Shown here piece by piece: positions 17,273 to 25,665 of a stretch of DNA of 64,000 bases (positions are counted from its first letter, which is position 1; each line of letters starts with the position of its first letter). The stretch comes from DASQYE01 sp036389675 (GTDB lineage: Bacteria; Acidobacteriota; Blastocatellia; Pyrinomonadales; Pyrinomonadaceae), in assembly GCA_036389675.1 (NCBI GenBank), contig DASVWI010000012.1, forward strand, positions 1-64,000. Reading direction: 5' to 3'. The notes under the pieces were generated by a model. It was not told where the DNA came from and made no database searches. It was given only the letters and a program-made list of their open reading frames with translations. The translations under genes and the position numbers were made by a program.

Positions 17273-19708
17273 ATGTGTAGGCTAGAGAAAAGAGATTCGT
17301 GGTCTTCGGCGGTCGGGCACAAAGCTCTACTTAGTTTCGGATGGCTTCCGGCCCTCATCCTGATGAGCATCTTCTCACAGACTTACCCGACTCTCGCTCA
17401 ACAGCCGCAGGTGCTCAACGATCCGGTGGACGTGAGCCAGGACTTTCAGAAGATGGAGCAGGTCTATTTCATCGGAAGCCGGGTCGCAGATTTTAATCCG
17501 GCGACGGGCCAGGGCACGCTTCAGTGGGATAGATACCTACGCTCGACCACGCTCTCCTTCAACAAGGTTGATGTCACGCTGGCGAGAGGCAGGGCCACAG
17601 AATTTCCCTCCACGGAGTACGACGCAGACCCACAGCTTCCTTTCTCCATCACCTTCATCAGCCCGCGCACCATTCGCCTACGCTTTAACACGCGGCCTGC
17701 GCCGATTCGCGACGAGCCGTCGCTGATGCTCGTCGGCAACCCTGCGCGAGATAATTCATGGCGGGTCGAGCGAACGGAGAAGGCCGTCATCTACACGAGC
17801 GCTTACGGGCAGGTGCGTCTCATCAAAGAGCCATGGCACATAGAATTTTATGACAAGGCGGGCCGCCTCCTGACGCGCACGCAAGCGCTCGGCGACCCGC
17901 ACACCTACTTCACGCCCATCCCCTTCTCCTTCATCCGTCGCGCGTCGGATTTGAGCCATCGCACCGCGGCCACTTTTCAACTCGCACACGACGAGAAAAT
18001 CTTCGGCTGCGGCGAGTCCTTCACGCGCCTTGACAAGCGCGGGCAGAAGATCAACGCCTGGACGCGCGACGCGATGGGCGCTCAGAACGAGTGGATGTAC
18101 AAGCCCGTGCCCTTCTTCATGAGCAGCCGGGGTTACGGCATATTCGTCCACACGAGCGCGCCCGTCACCTTCGACTTCGGAAAGACCTACGACCAGCACG
18201 GCGTCATCTACACGGGCGATGAGAACCTTGACCTCTTCGTCTTTCTCGGAGACCCGAAAGAGATTCTTTCAGAGTACACGGGGCTCACGGGCCGCAGCCC
18301 CGTCCCGCCCCTTTGGTCTTTCGGCTTCTGGATGAGCCGCATCACCTACAAATCAGAAGACGAAGTGCGCGACGTGGCGACGAAACTCCGCCAGTATCGC
18401 ATCCCGACGGACGTGATACATCTGGACACGGGCTGGTTCGAGACGGACTGGCGCAGCAACTATCAATTCTCTGCCACGCGCTTTCGCGACCCCTTGCGGA
18501 TGATCGCCGACCTCAAGCGGCAGGGCTTTCACATCAGCCTCTGGCAATACACCTACTTCACGCCGAAGAACGAGCTGTATCAGGAGATCGTCTCGAAAGG
18601 TTATGCGGTGAAGAGCGAGGGCGGACAGATGCCCTTTGAGGACGCGGTGCTCGATATGAGTAACCCCGAGGCCGTGAAGTGGTATCAGGCCAAGCTCATG
18701 AATCTTTTGAAGCTGGGCGTCGGCGCGATCAAAGTGGACTTTGGCGAGGGCGCGCCCCTCAACGGTCTTTACGCTTCCGGTCGCACGGGACTCTACGAAC
18801 ACAACCTTTATCCGCTGCGCTACAACAAGGCGGTCGCCGACATCACGAAAGAGACGACGGGAGAAAATATCATCTGGGCCAGAAGCGCCTGGGCCGGCAG
18901 CCAGCGCTACCCTCTGCACTGGGGCGGGGATGCCGAGAACACAGACTCGGCGATGGCGGCGGAACTGCGCGGCGGGTTGTCGTTCGGCCTCTCGGGCTTC
19001 ACCTACTGGAGTCACGACGTGGGCGGTTTTGTTGACCGTGCCCCGCGCGACCTCTACCGCCGCTGGCTCGCATGGGGCGTGCTCACCTCGCACACGCGCG
19101 CGCACGGTGCGCCGCCGCGCGAACCGTGGGAATACGATGAAGCTCTGACGGAAGATTTCCGCCGCGCACTGGGACTCAAATATTCGCTCATGCCCTACAT
19201 CATCGCGCAGGCGAAGGAGTCGTCCGCGCGCGGCTACCCCGTGCTGCGTACCCTCTTCTTCGAGTATCCCGCAGACCAGACCTCCTGGACGATTGAAGAC
19301 GAGTACATGTTCGGCAGCGACCTACTCGTCGCCCCTCTGACGGAATCAGGCGAGAGCCGCAAAGTTTACTTGCCGCCGGGCGTGTGGATCGATTATCAAA
19401 CGGGCCAAACGTATCGCGGCGCACAGTGGCACGAGATTGCCGCGGGGCAGATTCCGGTCGTGCTCATGGTCAAAGACCACTCGGTCATACCGCACATCGC
19501 TGTGGCGCAGAACACGGCAGAGATGAACTGGAACGATGTCGAACTGCGAGTCTTCAGCCGGGACGCTGCGCCCGCCTCCGGCCTCTTCGCGCTGCCGGAC
19601 GGCAACCCGCAGACGCTCAGCCTCGAAGCCCGCCCGAACGGTTTTGCCCTGAAGAACGATCCCCTGCGGGGGAAAGTCAAATGGCGCATCGTCAACCCTA
19701 CTCGATGA
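17273..19708 (+). CDS. GH31 alpha-xylosidase/alpha-glucosidase, exported
   Basis: 811 aa from the ATG at 17273, with a hydrophobic export signal (ALLSFGWLPALILMSIF). GH31 blocks are SFGFWMSRITYKSEDEV, DVIHLDTGWFETDW, the nucleophile block GAIKVDFGEGAP (Asp 489) and the acid/base in PLHWGGDAENTD (Asp 553). KVDFGE resembles the alpha-xylosidase (YicI-like) branch more than the WXDMNE of alpha-glucosidases, so removal of alpha-xylose from xyloglucan oligosaccharides is the best guess. It follows the GH3 gene closely. Its last 11 bases overlap the end of the convergent GH9 gene. Confidence 0.94.
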   Translation: MCRLEKRDSWSSAVGHKALLSFGWLPALILMSIFSQTYPTLAQQPQVLNDPVDVSQDFQKMEQVYFIGSRVADFNPATGQGTLQWDRYLRSTTLSFNKVDVTLARGRATEFPSTEYDADPQLPFSITFISPRTIRLRFNTRPAPIRDEPSLMLVGNPARDNSWRVERTEKAVIYTSAYGQVRLIKEPWHIEFYDKAGRLLTRTQALGDPHTYFTPIPFSFIRRASDLSHRTAATFQLAHDEKIFGCGESFTRLDKRGQKINAWTRDAMGAQNEWMYKPVPFFMSSRGYGIFVHTSAPVTFDFGKTYDQHGVIYTGDENLDLFVFLGDPKEILSEYTGLTGRSPVPPLWSFGFWMSRITYKSEDEVRDVATKLRQYRIPTDVIHLDTGWFETDWRSNYQFSATRFRDPLRMIADLKRQGFHISLWQYTYFTPKNELYQEIVSKGYAVKSEGGQMPFEDAVLDMSNPEAVKWYQAKLMNLLKLGVGAIKVDFGEGAPLNGLYASGRTGLYEHNLYPLRYNKAVADITKETTGENIIWARSAWAGSQRYPLHWGGDAENTDSAMAAELRGGLSFGLSGFTYWSHDVGGFVDRAPRDLYRRWLAWGVLTSHTRAHGAPPREPWEYDEALTEDFRRALGLKYSLMPYIIAQAKESSARGYPVLRTLFFEYPADQTSWTIEDEYMFGSDLLVAPLTESGESRKVYLPPGVWIDYQTGQTYRGAQWHEIAAGQIPVVLMVKDHSVIPHIAVAQNTAEMNWNDVELRVFSRDAAPASGLFALPDGNPQTLSLEARPNGFALKNDPLRGKVKWRIVNPTR

Positions 19709-21356
19709 AACCTGCGAGCGCGTAGATGAGCGGGGCATTCCAGTTGATGGCAATCTCGTTGACCTGATAAATCGCCGACTCGTCTTTCCAATCCGTCGCA
19801 TGAGGCCAGCCGCCGCCGACCAGATAGCCGGGCCATGCGGGAGCCCCCGCGCGGCCCATCGAGCGGCGGTCGTGCGGGTGCTGCGGCGGGTTCGCGCCGA
19901 GACCTGTGACGAACGAGCGGCCATAGTAGTTGCGCCCGAAGAGGTGAGAGATGGCGTCGAGAGTCGTTTCGACGTAAGCGGGTTTCGGTGTGATGCGGTT
20001 GGCGGCTTGCAGGAGCAAGGTTGTGTTGACGACGCCGCCATTTGTGCCCCAGTAGTATCTCATTCCGAGCGGGCGCGCGTAGCCGTGCGCGTCTCTGAGA
20101 CGCACGATGCTCTCAGCCGCCGCAACCAGATCATCTCTGATCTGCTGAACAAGCCGCGCGTCTCGCCCGCTGCGCTTCGAGAAAAGGTAAGTCAGCAGTC
20201 CTAAATTTTCTACATTGCTCCAGCCCCAGTCTACCCTGAACCGTAAGGGGCGCGCGCGACTCTCGAAATCCGTGAGGGCCGTGGCCTCGCCGGTCGTCTC
20301 CCACATCTCGGCGGCGGCCCAGAGCCGGTCGTCCGCATCGTTCGTCTGATACGCGCCCGTGCTGAAATCTTTGAGGTCGGCGCGGTGGCTCTCGGCGTGC
20401 GAGCGCAGGAACGTGTAGCTGCGGCGCGCGGCTTCGAGGCAGCGTCGAGCGTACTCCCTGTCATACGGCTGAAAGACGCGCGCGGCCATCGCCATCATGG
20501 CAACGAAATCCGCCGTTGCAGCGCTGCTCCACGGCGCGAAATATCGCCCGGTCTTTTCATCTTCCGGCATGATGGCCGGGCCGAACTCTCTGGTGCTGAC
20601 CTTGTGGTAGACGGAGCCGTCAACAGCTTGCATGGTCAGCAGCCAGTCCGTCTCCCACTTGATCTCGCGCAGGTAAGCAGGCAGCCTCTCATCGTCTTCC
20701 GGCCCACCGAGTTTGATCTTTTGAAGCTGCGGGCCAAACTCTTCCCACGCGCGAAACATGATGCCCACCGTGACGCCCGCGTTGACCACATACTTGTTAT
20801 AGTCGCCGGCGTCGTGCCATCCCCCGGTGGAATCGCGCCGGGCGTGGCCGCCTCCGGCGAGGTCCAGCCAGGCGTCGTCCAGATGACAGGCGGCGTGAGA
20901 ATAAGTGATGTCGTTGTGCTGCGCGCGAACAGCCGTCCCGCAGCGCCAGAGGTACATCGCGCGCAGCACGGTGCGGAAAGGGAAGTGGTACACGTCCGGC
21001 CCGACGCGAAAGGGCACGGAGCGCCCGACGCCCGCCACGTCCAAACGATAAAGTCCCGGTTGATTGAGCGCGGAAAAATCTGCGATGTAGAGCTTCTCGT
21101 TCGTGTCGCGGTTGTAAACGGGGCCGGAGGTCTTTCCGCGAAAGGCTGTTCTCCCGTCAGCGGCATTAATTATGCTGAAGTCTGTGCACGCAGCCGCGAT
21201 GGATGCGCGCTTCAAGTGATCTGGCAGAAAGCCTACGGTGTTGAGTCGAATGGCAGAGCTCGCCGCGTCATCAAAGCTTTGCACTCCGAAGGGCGAAGAC
21301 AAGGCCAGCAGCAGAAGCAATAGACAGGCTATGCGTAAAGAGAAAGTTGATGTCAT
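19698..21356 (-). CDS. GH9 endoglucanase, exported
   Basis: 552 aa from the ATG at 21356, with signal peptide MTSTFSLRIACLLLLLLAL. An N-terminal immunoglobulin-like CelD_N domain (IRLNTVGFLPDHLKRASI, GLYRLDVAGVG) precedes the (alpha/alpha)6 GH9 domain. Catalytic features are GGWHDAGDYNKYV (Asp 182 and Asp 185), PPQHPHDRRS near the C-terminus and the acid in YQVNEIAINWNAPLIY (Glu 534). The enzyme cuts internal beta-1,4-glucosidic bonds in cellulose or mixed-linkage/xylo-glucan. It follows the Tat-exported GH3 by 55 nt, forming an endo/exo operon. Confidence 0.95.
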   Translation of the reverse strand: MTSTFSLRIACLLLLLLALSSPFGVQSFDDAASSAIRLNTVGFLPDHLKRASIAAACTDFSIINAADGRTAFRGKTSGPVYNRDTNEKLYIADFSALNQPGLYRLDVAGVGRSVPFRVGPDVYHFPFRTVLRAMYLWRCGTAVRAQHNDITYSHAACHLDDAWLDLAGGGHARRDSTGGWHDAGDYNKYVVNAGVTVGIMFRAWEEFGPQLQKIKLGGPEDDERLPAYLREIKWETDWLLTMQAVDGSVYHKVSTREFGPAIMPEDEKTGRYFAPWSSAATADFVAMMAMAARVFQPYDREYARRCLEAARRSYTFLRSHAESHRADLKDFSTGAYQTNDADDRLWAAAEMWETTGEATALTDFESRARPLRFRVDWGWSNVENLGLLTYLFSKRSGRDARLVQQIRDDLVAAAESIVRLRDAHGYARPLGMRYYWGTNGGVVNTTLLLQAANRITPKPAYVETTLDAISHLFGRNYYGRSFVTGLGANPPQHPHDRRSMGRAGAPAWPGYLVGGGWPHATDWKDESAIYQVNEIAINWNAPLIYALAGFIE

Positions 21357-21411
21357 TCGTTCCCACACTCAGGCAACATGAGTCGAGCGAGCGGCGCTCT
21401 ACGGCACTCCT

Positions 21412-23292
21412 TCAGTACGTGAGGCCGAAACCGTACTTAAAGAGGGGGGCGTAATTTTGGTCTCCGACGTTGGTGGGAATCTGCGCCATCGAGCGAGGCC
21501 ATGAAACCGAGAGCTTGCCCGTCGGCCTGTAGTCGCCGAAGAGTACGTCCGCGACGCCCTGCCCTTCCGTGCCGGGCAGCCAGGCGGCGATGAAGGCGTC
21601 TGAACGGTTGAGCGCCTCGTTAATTATCAGCGGACGGCCCGAAATCAACAGAACCACAACCGGGATGCCTGCTCGTTTCATGTTCTCAATCGTCGTCAGG
21701 TCTTCGGGCACGAGCGATAAGTCTTCGCGGTCGCCGACGCCTTCGGCGTAAGGCGTCTCGCCGACGACCACGATGCCGACGCTCGCACCCTCTGCCCCCG
21801 TGCCGTCTCTTGAAAAGGTGACTTTCGTCGTCGGCGCGACCGCCTCCTGAATGGCCTTCAGGATGGTCGTCCCGCCGGTTGTCACCGCTCCGCTTTTGCC
21901 CTGCCATTCAATCGTCCACCCGCCGCATTGATTGCCGATGTCGTCAGCGTTCTTCCCGCCGACGTGGATGCGCGCAAGCCTCTTCGCGAGCGGCAGCGTC
22001 CTCTTCTCGTTCTTGAGCAGCACGAGCGACTGGCGCACGCATTCGCGCGCCACCTGCCTGTGTTCCGCCGAGCCGAAAGTTTTGTGGAGAGTGCGGTCGG
22101 CAAGCTGCGACCTGCTTTTATCCATCAACCCCAGCGCAAACTTGACGCGCAGGATGCGACGCACGGCGTCGTCAATCCTCGACAACGAAACTTTGCCTTC
22201 GCCGACCAACTCTTTCAGGAGCGTGAAGAACTCTCTATACCTGGCCGGAACCATCACCATGTCCATCCCGGCGTTGATGGAAATCTCTATGGCGCGCTTG
22301 TAGTCAGGCGTAATCTGGTCAATGGCGTTGTAATCGGAGATGAGAAAACCTTGAAAGCCGAGTTCGCCTTTCAGCACGTCGGTCAGCAGGTGTTTGTCGC
22401 CGGACACCTTCACGCCGTTCCAACTGCTATATGAGGGCATGATCGAGCCGACGCCCGCCCCGACCGTGCTCAGGTAGCCCTGCATGTGAATCTCTCTCAA
22501 CTCCTTTTCGCTCAAGCGCGTGTCGCCCTGATCGAGCAGGTGTTTCTTCGTCACGGGCTGCTCAAAGGAGCCCGTGCCCATCGTCGTGCCGCCATCGCCG
22601 ACGTAGTGCTTGGCGCAGGCCAACACGCTCAGAGGGTGACTGAGATCGTTTCTCTGGAATCCCCTCACGGCTGCCTCGCCGAGAGTGCGCGCCAGCTCAG
22701 GCGCTTCGCCGTAGCCTTCGTATGTTCTGCCCCACCTTTCGTCGCGCGGGACTGTGACGCAGGGCGCAAACGTCCATTGGATGCCGGTCGCGCGCACCTC
22801 TTCAGCGCTGACGCGCGAGGCGCGTTCGACAAGTCCGGGGTTACGCGTGCAGCCGAGGCCGATGTTGTGCGGAAAGATGGTTGCTCCGAGGACGTTGTTG
22901 TGTCCGTGCACGGCGTCAACGCCGTAGAGCAGCGGGATTGCCAGTCGAGTCCTGAGCGCGCGCGTCTGGTAGCGGTCGTACATGTTCGTCCACGCTTCAA
23001 GGCTGTTGCCCTCTTTCGGGTCAGAGCCGCCGCCGCTCAGAAGCGAGCCCAGAAAGTATGTCTCTATGTCCGAAACATCCTTTAGCGCGTCCTGCTCGGC
23101 CTGTGTCATCTGCCCTATCTTCTCTTCGAGCGTCATTCGCGCGAGCAACTCCTGAACTTTGCCGTCGTACGACGAGAGCGGCTTACTTGAAGATGACTGC
23201 GAAGCCTCAATGAAGGAAGGCAGTGAGAAACTCATGGCCCCGGCTGCCATCGAAACCTTGATGAAGTCGCGGCGACTGATGTTATTAGCCAT
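21412..23292 (-). CDS. GH3 beta-glucosidase with Tat signal
   Basis: 626 aa from the ATG at 23292, which has AGAGGA upstream. The start exposes a twin-arginine signal, SRRDFIKVSMAAGAMSFS; export is therefore probably in folded form, unlike the other GH3 enzymes here. The barrel has VQELLARMTLEEKIGQMTQ, GYGEAPELA and the nucleophile block FLISDYNAIDQI (Asp 320). A GH3 C-terminal domain follows (LFGDYRPTGKLSVSWPRS). The protein ends soon after YGFGLTY and lacks the fibronectin-III-like tail of its paralogues, as in the BglX-short/ExoP-like group. It heads the operon with GH9. Confidence 0.94.
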   Translation of the reverse strand: MANNISRRDFIKVSMAAGAMSFSLPSFIEASQSSSSKPLSSYDGKVQELLARMTLEEKIGQMTQAEQDALKDVSDIETYFLGSLLSGGGSDPKEGNSLEAWTNMYDRYQTRALRTRLAIPLLYGVDAVHGHNNVLGATIFPHNIGLGCTRNPGLVERASRVSAEEVRATGIQWTFAPCVTVPRDERWGRTYEGYGEAPELARTLGEAAVRGFQRNDLSHPLSVLACAKHYVGDGGTTMGTGSFEQPVTKKHLLDQGDTRLSEKELREIHMQGYLSTVGAGVGSIMPSYSSWNGVKVSGDKHLLTDVLKGELGFQGFLISDYNAIDQITPDYKRAIEISINAGMDMVMVPARYREFFTLLKELVGEGKVSLSRIDDAVRRILRVKFALGLMDKSRSQLADRTLHKTFGSAEHRQVARECVRQSLVLLKNEKRTLPLAKRLARIHVGGKNADDIGNQCGGWTIEWQGKSGAVTTGGTTILKAIQEAVAPTTKVTFSRDGTGAEGASVGIVVVGETPYAEGVGDREDLSLVPEDLTTIENMKRAGIPVVVLLISGRPLIINEALNRSDAFIAAWLPGTEGQGVADVLFGDYRPTGKLSVSWPRSMAQIPTNVGDQNYAPLFKYGFGLTY

Positions 23293-23505
23293 GAACGAAA
23301 TCCTCTGAGCAAGATGAAAGAGCGTCCCTTTAGATCGAGGAGACTCCGGCAAGATTCCCTGCGCGCGAAGAAGTAGCAGCTCGCCTTCACTTTTGCCCGC
23401 CGCTTGAACAAAGCGTTTAAGTTTTCAACGGGCTTTCGATTTTATAAGGCGATCCGTCAGTTGCTGGAGCAGCTCGATTTTGACAAACGGAATTTGAACG
23501 CGCGC

Positions 23506-23511
23506 ATTATA
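23506..23511 (-). promoter_or_regulatory. -10 element for the GH3(Tat)/GH9 operon
   Basis: Minus-strand TATAAT followed by GCGCGCGTTC. It lies 214 nt before the GH3 start and is one of three similar minus-strand promoter blocks. No convincing -35 hexamer 16-18 bases upstream. Confidence 0.45.
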
Positions 23512-23571
23512 CTCAATCCAGCTTCAGACCATTAGCCTTTCAAAGCAAACTTCGCCCGGCGCTTACTGGAT

Positions 23572-23970
23572 TTAATGCCTGGCTTTGCCGAAGCGACGCA
23601 CATATGAGACGAGCGCGCCGATTTCCTGCTTCGTCAGCTTCTTGCCGAAGGCGGGCATCTCACCTTTCCCTTCGGTGACGGACGTAATTAAACGCTCGTC
23701 GCTTTTATCTTCTTTCCACCACTTCGTATCCGTGAAGTCGGGAACGCCTAACATACCGCCGACGACAGTCTTGCCGCGCCCGTCCATGCCATGACATCTG
23801 GCGCATCTTTCCTGAAACACTGTTTTCGCATGCGCCAGTCGTTCGTCCGAGGTCGTTTCGGATTCATTCCTCTTCTGTGTCTCTTGCAGCCGCGCGTGTG
23901 ATGAGAGCGCGGCATACCCGCACATTAAAAGAGCGACCAGCAGCGCCAAGCCTTTGACCAATATTTTCAT
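23572..23970 (-). CDS. Monohaem cytochrome c, exported
   Basis: 132 aa from the ATG at 23970, immediately preceded by GGGAGAAG. A signal peptide (MKILVKGLALLVALLMCGYA) is followed by a class I cytochrome c domain with one haem site, CARCH (Cys 56 to His 60), and the distal ligand in GEMPAFG (Met 105). It ends LVSYVRRFGK, as in c6/cbb3-subunit-like cytochromes. It probably shuttles electrons in the periplasm. It is separated from the GH3 operon by 280 bases and is divergent from the seven-haem cytochrome gene, which may be its redox partner. Confidence 0.93.
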   Translation of the reverse strand: MKILVKGLALLVALLMCGYAALSSHARLQETQKRNESETTSDERLAHAKTVFQERCARCHGMDGRGKTVVGGMLGVPDFTDTKWWKEDKSDERLITSVTEGKGEMPAFGKKLTKQEIGALVSYVRRFGKARH

Positions 23971-24006
23971 CTTCTCCCGTATGAAGCCTGCGTCATAAAA
24001 GATCAC

Positions 24007-24423
24007 CCCTGAACGAGAATGCTTGCGTTCACTACATACTTTCTCTCGAAGTGGGGCTTCGCCTGAAAGTTGTCGCGGCAGAACTCTATATAACTCTTTG
24101 GAGAGAGAACAGAATTTACCAGAAAACGGTGTGGTTCCAAAACAGAGCCGGTGCGAAGCGGTGATTCGATTTGCGGTTCTGCACAGCTCTTTATCACTTC
24201 TCCCGATTGAACCATTGCCTGGTGCGGGCCGCTTTTGTCTGGCCGAAATTGTTTATGCTATACTCGCGCCCGCTCGAATTGAATGATAGTTAACTCCCCT
24301 TCGACTCTTGCGCGTGTCCAGAAATCCGAAACATGATGGCCGCCCCACGCTCAAGCACTTGATGCTTGTCAGCCGGAGTCTCGATTCAGGAACTCGCTCT
24401 CGCTCTAACGCACACAGGCTTAG
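24007..24423. other. Divergent intergenic region between two cytochrome genes
   Basis: About 420 bases with no supported gene. AT-rich tracts (CTATATAACTC near 24080) could serve the minus-strand cytochrome, and a candidate plus-strand promoter lies at 24235-24264. No hairpin or repeat stands out. Confidence 0.5.
24235..24264 (+). promoter_or_regulatory. Candidate sigma-70-type promoter for the seven-haem cytochrome
   Basis: TTGTCT (24235-24240), an 18-base spacer and TATACT (24259-24264). It would give a leader of about 150 nt before the ATG at 24424. The match is moderate only. Confidence 0.35.
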
Positions 24424-25605
24424 ATGAACGCCAACGGTAAAAAGATTCTGGCCCTCGCTGCCGTCGTCTCGTTCTACAGCCTTATCATCTGGCACTGCTC
24501 GACGCGAACGTCAATCGCTCAGGGGCCGGTGATGAGCAGCGCCCCCGCTCCGCGCACGACCTGGCGGGGTGACAAGAATGCCAGATACGTCGGGCCGCAA
24601 GCCTGCGCCAAATGCCATCAGGAGGAGGCACAGACGCAGCACGCGACGGCGATGGGAAGGGCGCTCGAACATGTCGGCAGGAGCGAAATCCTGAGCGCCA
24701 ACCCGCGCCTCACCTTCCGCAGCGGCCCCTACACTTATGAGATCACGCGACGCGGCGACCAGAGTATCTATACTGTGACGAATGGCCGTGAGACTTTCTC
24801 CGAGCCGATTCTCTATTCCTTCGGGCAGGGCAAAGCGGGCCAGACCTACGTCTTCCGTCACAACGGCTCGTTCTGGGAAAGCCGCGTCAGCTTCTTCAAA
24901 GAGATCAAGGGGCTGGACTGGACAATCGGCTACGTGCGCGAAGCGCCGCCCACGCTTCAGGAGGCGGCGGGGCGCGCCATCAGCGCCGACGAAGCGCGCA
25001 ACTGCTTCGCCTGTCATTCGACCGCATCCACCGCGGGCACGCAGTTGCAGCTTGAACGCTTAATCCCCGGCGTCAGTTGCGAGGCGTGTCACGGGCCGGG
25101 GGCCGAGCACATCACGGCCATGGAGGCCAAAGATTTTAAGAACAAGCGCATCTTCAATCCGGGTCAGATGAACCCGGACGACTTGTCGCAGGAGTTCTGC
25201 GGCTCGTGTCACCGCAGCGCCGAGCAGGTGTCTGCCAACAGCACCCTGCGCGGAGTCAACAGCGTGCGCTTTCAGCCCTACCGCCTCTTCACCAGTCGCG
25301 GCCACGACCCCTTCGACCCGCGACTCAGTTGCACGGCCTGTCATAACCCGCATGAGAATCCAAAACAGGACATGGCCTTCTACGACGCGAAGTGCATGGC
25401 TTGTCACCGCTCCGGCGAGAGCTTGAAGTCGGCGCAGTTGGCCCAATCCGAGGCCACACAGGGTCGCGACGCGAGGCCCTGCCCCGTCAGCCGACGCGAT
25501 TGCGCCTCCTGCCACATGCCGAAGGCCGAAATCCCGGGCGCGCATTTTCAATTCACGGATCACCGCATCAGAATCGCACGGGCGGGCGAGCCATTCCCGA
25601 ACTAA
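24424..25605 (+). CDS. Seven-haem cytochrome c (c554-like), exported
   Basis: 393 aa with an N-terminal hydrophobic anchor or signal (ILALAAVVSFYSLIIWHC). Seven CxxCH haem sites are readable: CAKCH, CFACH, CEACH, CGSCH, CTACH, CMACH and CASCH, spread over residues about 60-365. The middle part resembles the cytochrome c554 / doubled-CxxCH family (SCEACHGPGAEH, LSCTACHNPHE). Such proteins carry electrons or reduce small molecules in the periplasm; no catalytic identity can be assigned. It is unrelated in sequence to its enzyme neighbours. A single-haem cytochrome is divergently encoded next to it. Confidence 0.9.
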   Translation: MNANGKKILALAAVVSFYSLIIWHCSTRTSIAQGPVMSSAPAPRTTWRGDKNARYVGPQACAKCHQEEAQTQHATAMGRALEHVGRSEILSANPRLTFRSGPYTYEITRRGDQSIYTVTNGRETFSEPILYSFGQGKAGQTYVFRHNGSFWESRVSFFKEIKGLDWTIGYVREAPPTLQEAAGRAISADEARNCFACHSTASTAGTQLQLERLIPGVSCEACHGPGAEHITAMEAKDFKNKRIFNPGQMNPDDLSQEFCGSCHRSAEQVSANSTLRGVNSVRFQPYRLFTSRGHDPFDPRLSCTACHNPHENPKQDMAFYDAKCMACHRSGESLKSAQLAQSEATQGRDARPCPVSRRDCASCHMPKAEIPGAHFQFTDHRIRIARAGEPFPN

Positions 25606-25665
25606 AAGGGAAGCGATAAGTGAAAAGCCGCTGCTGCTTTTGCTGCTCGTCACTTGTCATCCTTT

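Noticed and set aside
18353..19105. Minus-strand open frame opposite the GH31 gene
   Set aside because: Antisense to a conserved GH31 catalytic domain, with low-complexity composition and no start signal.
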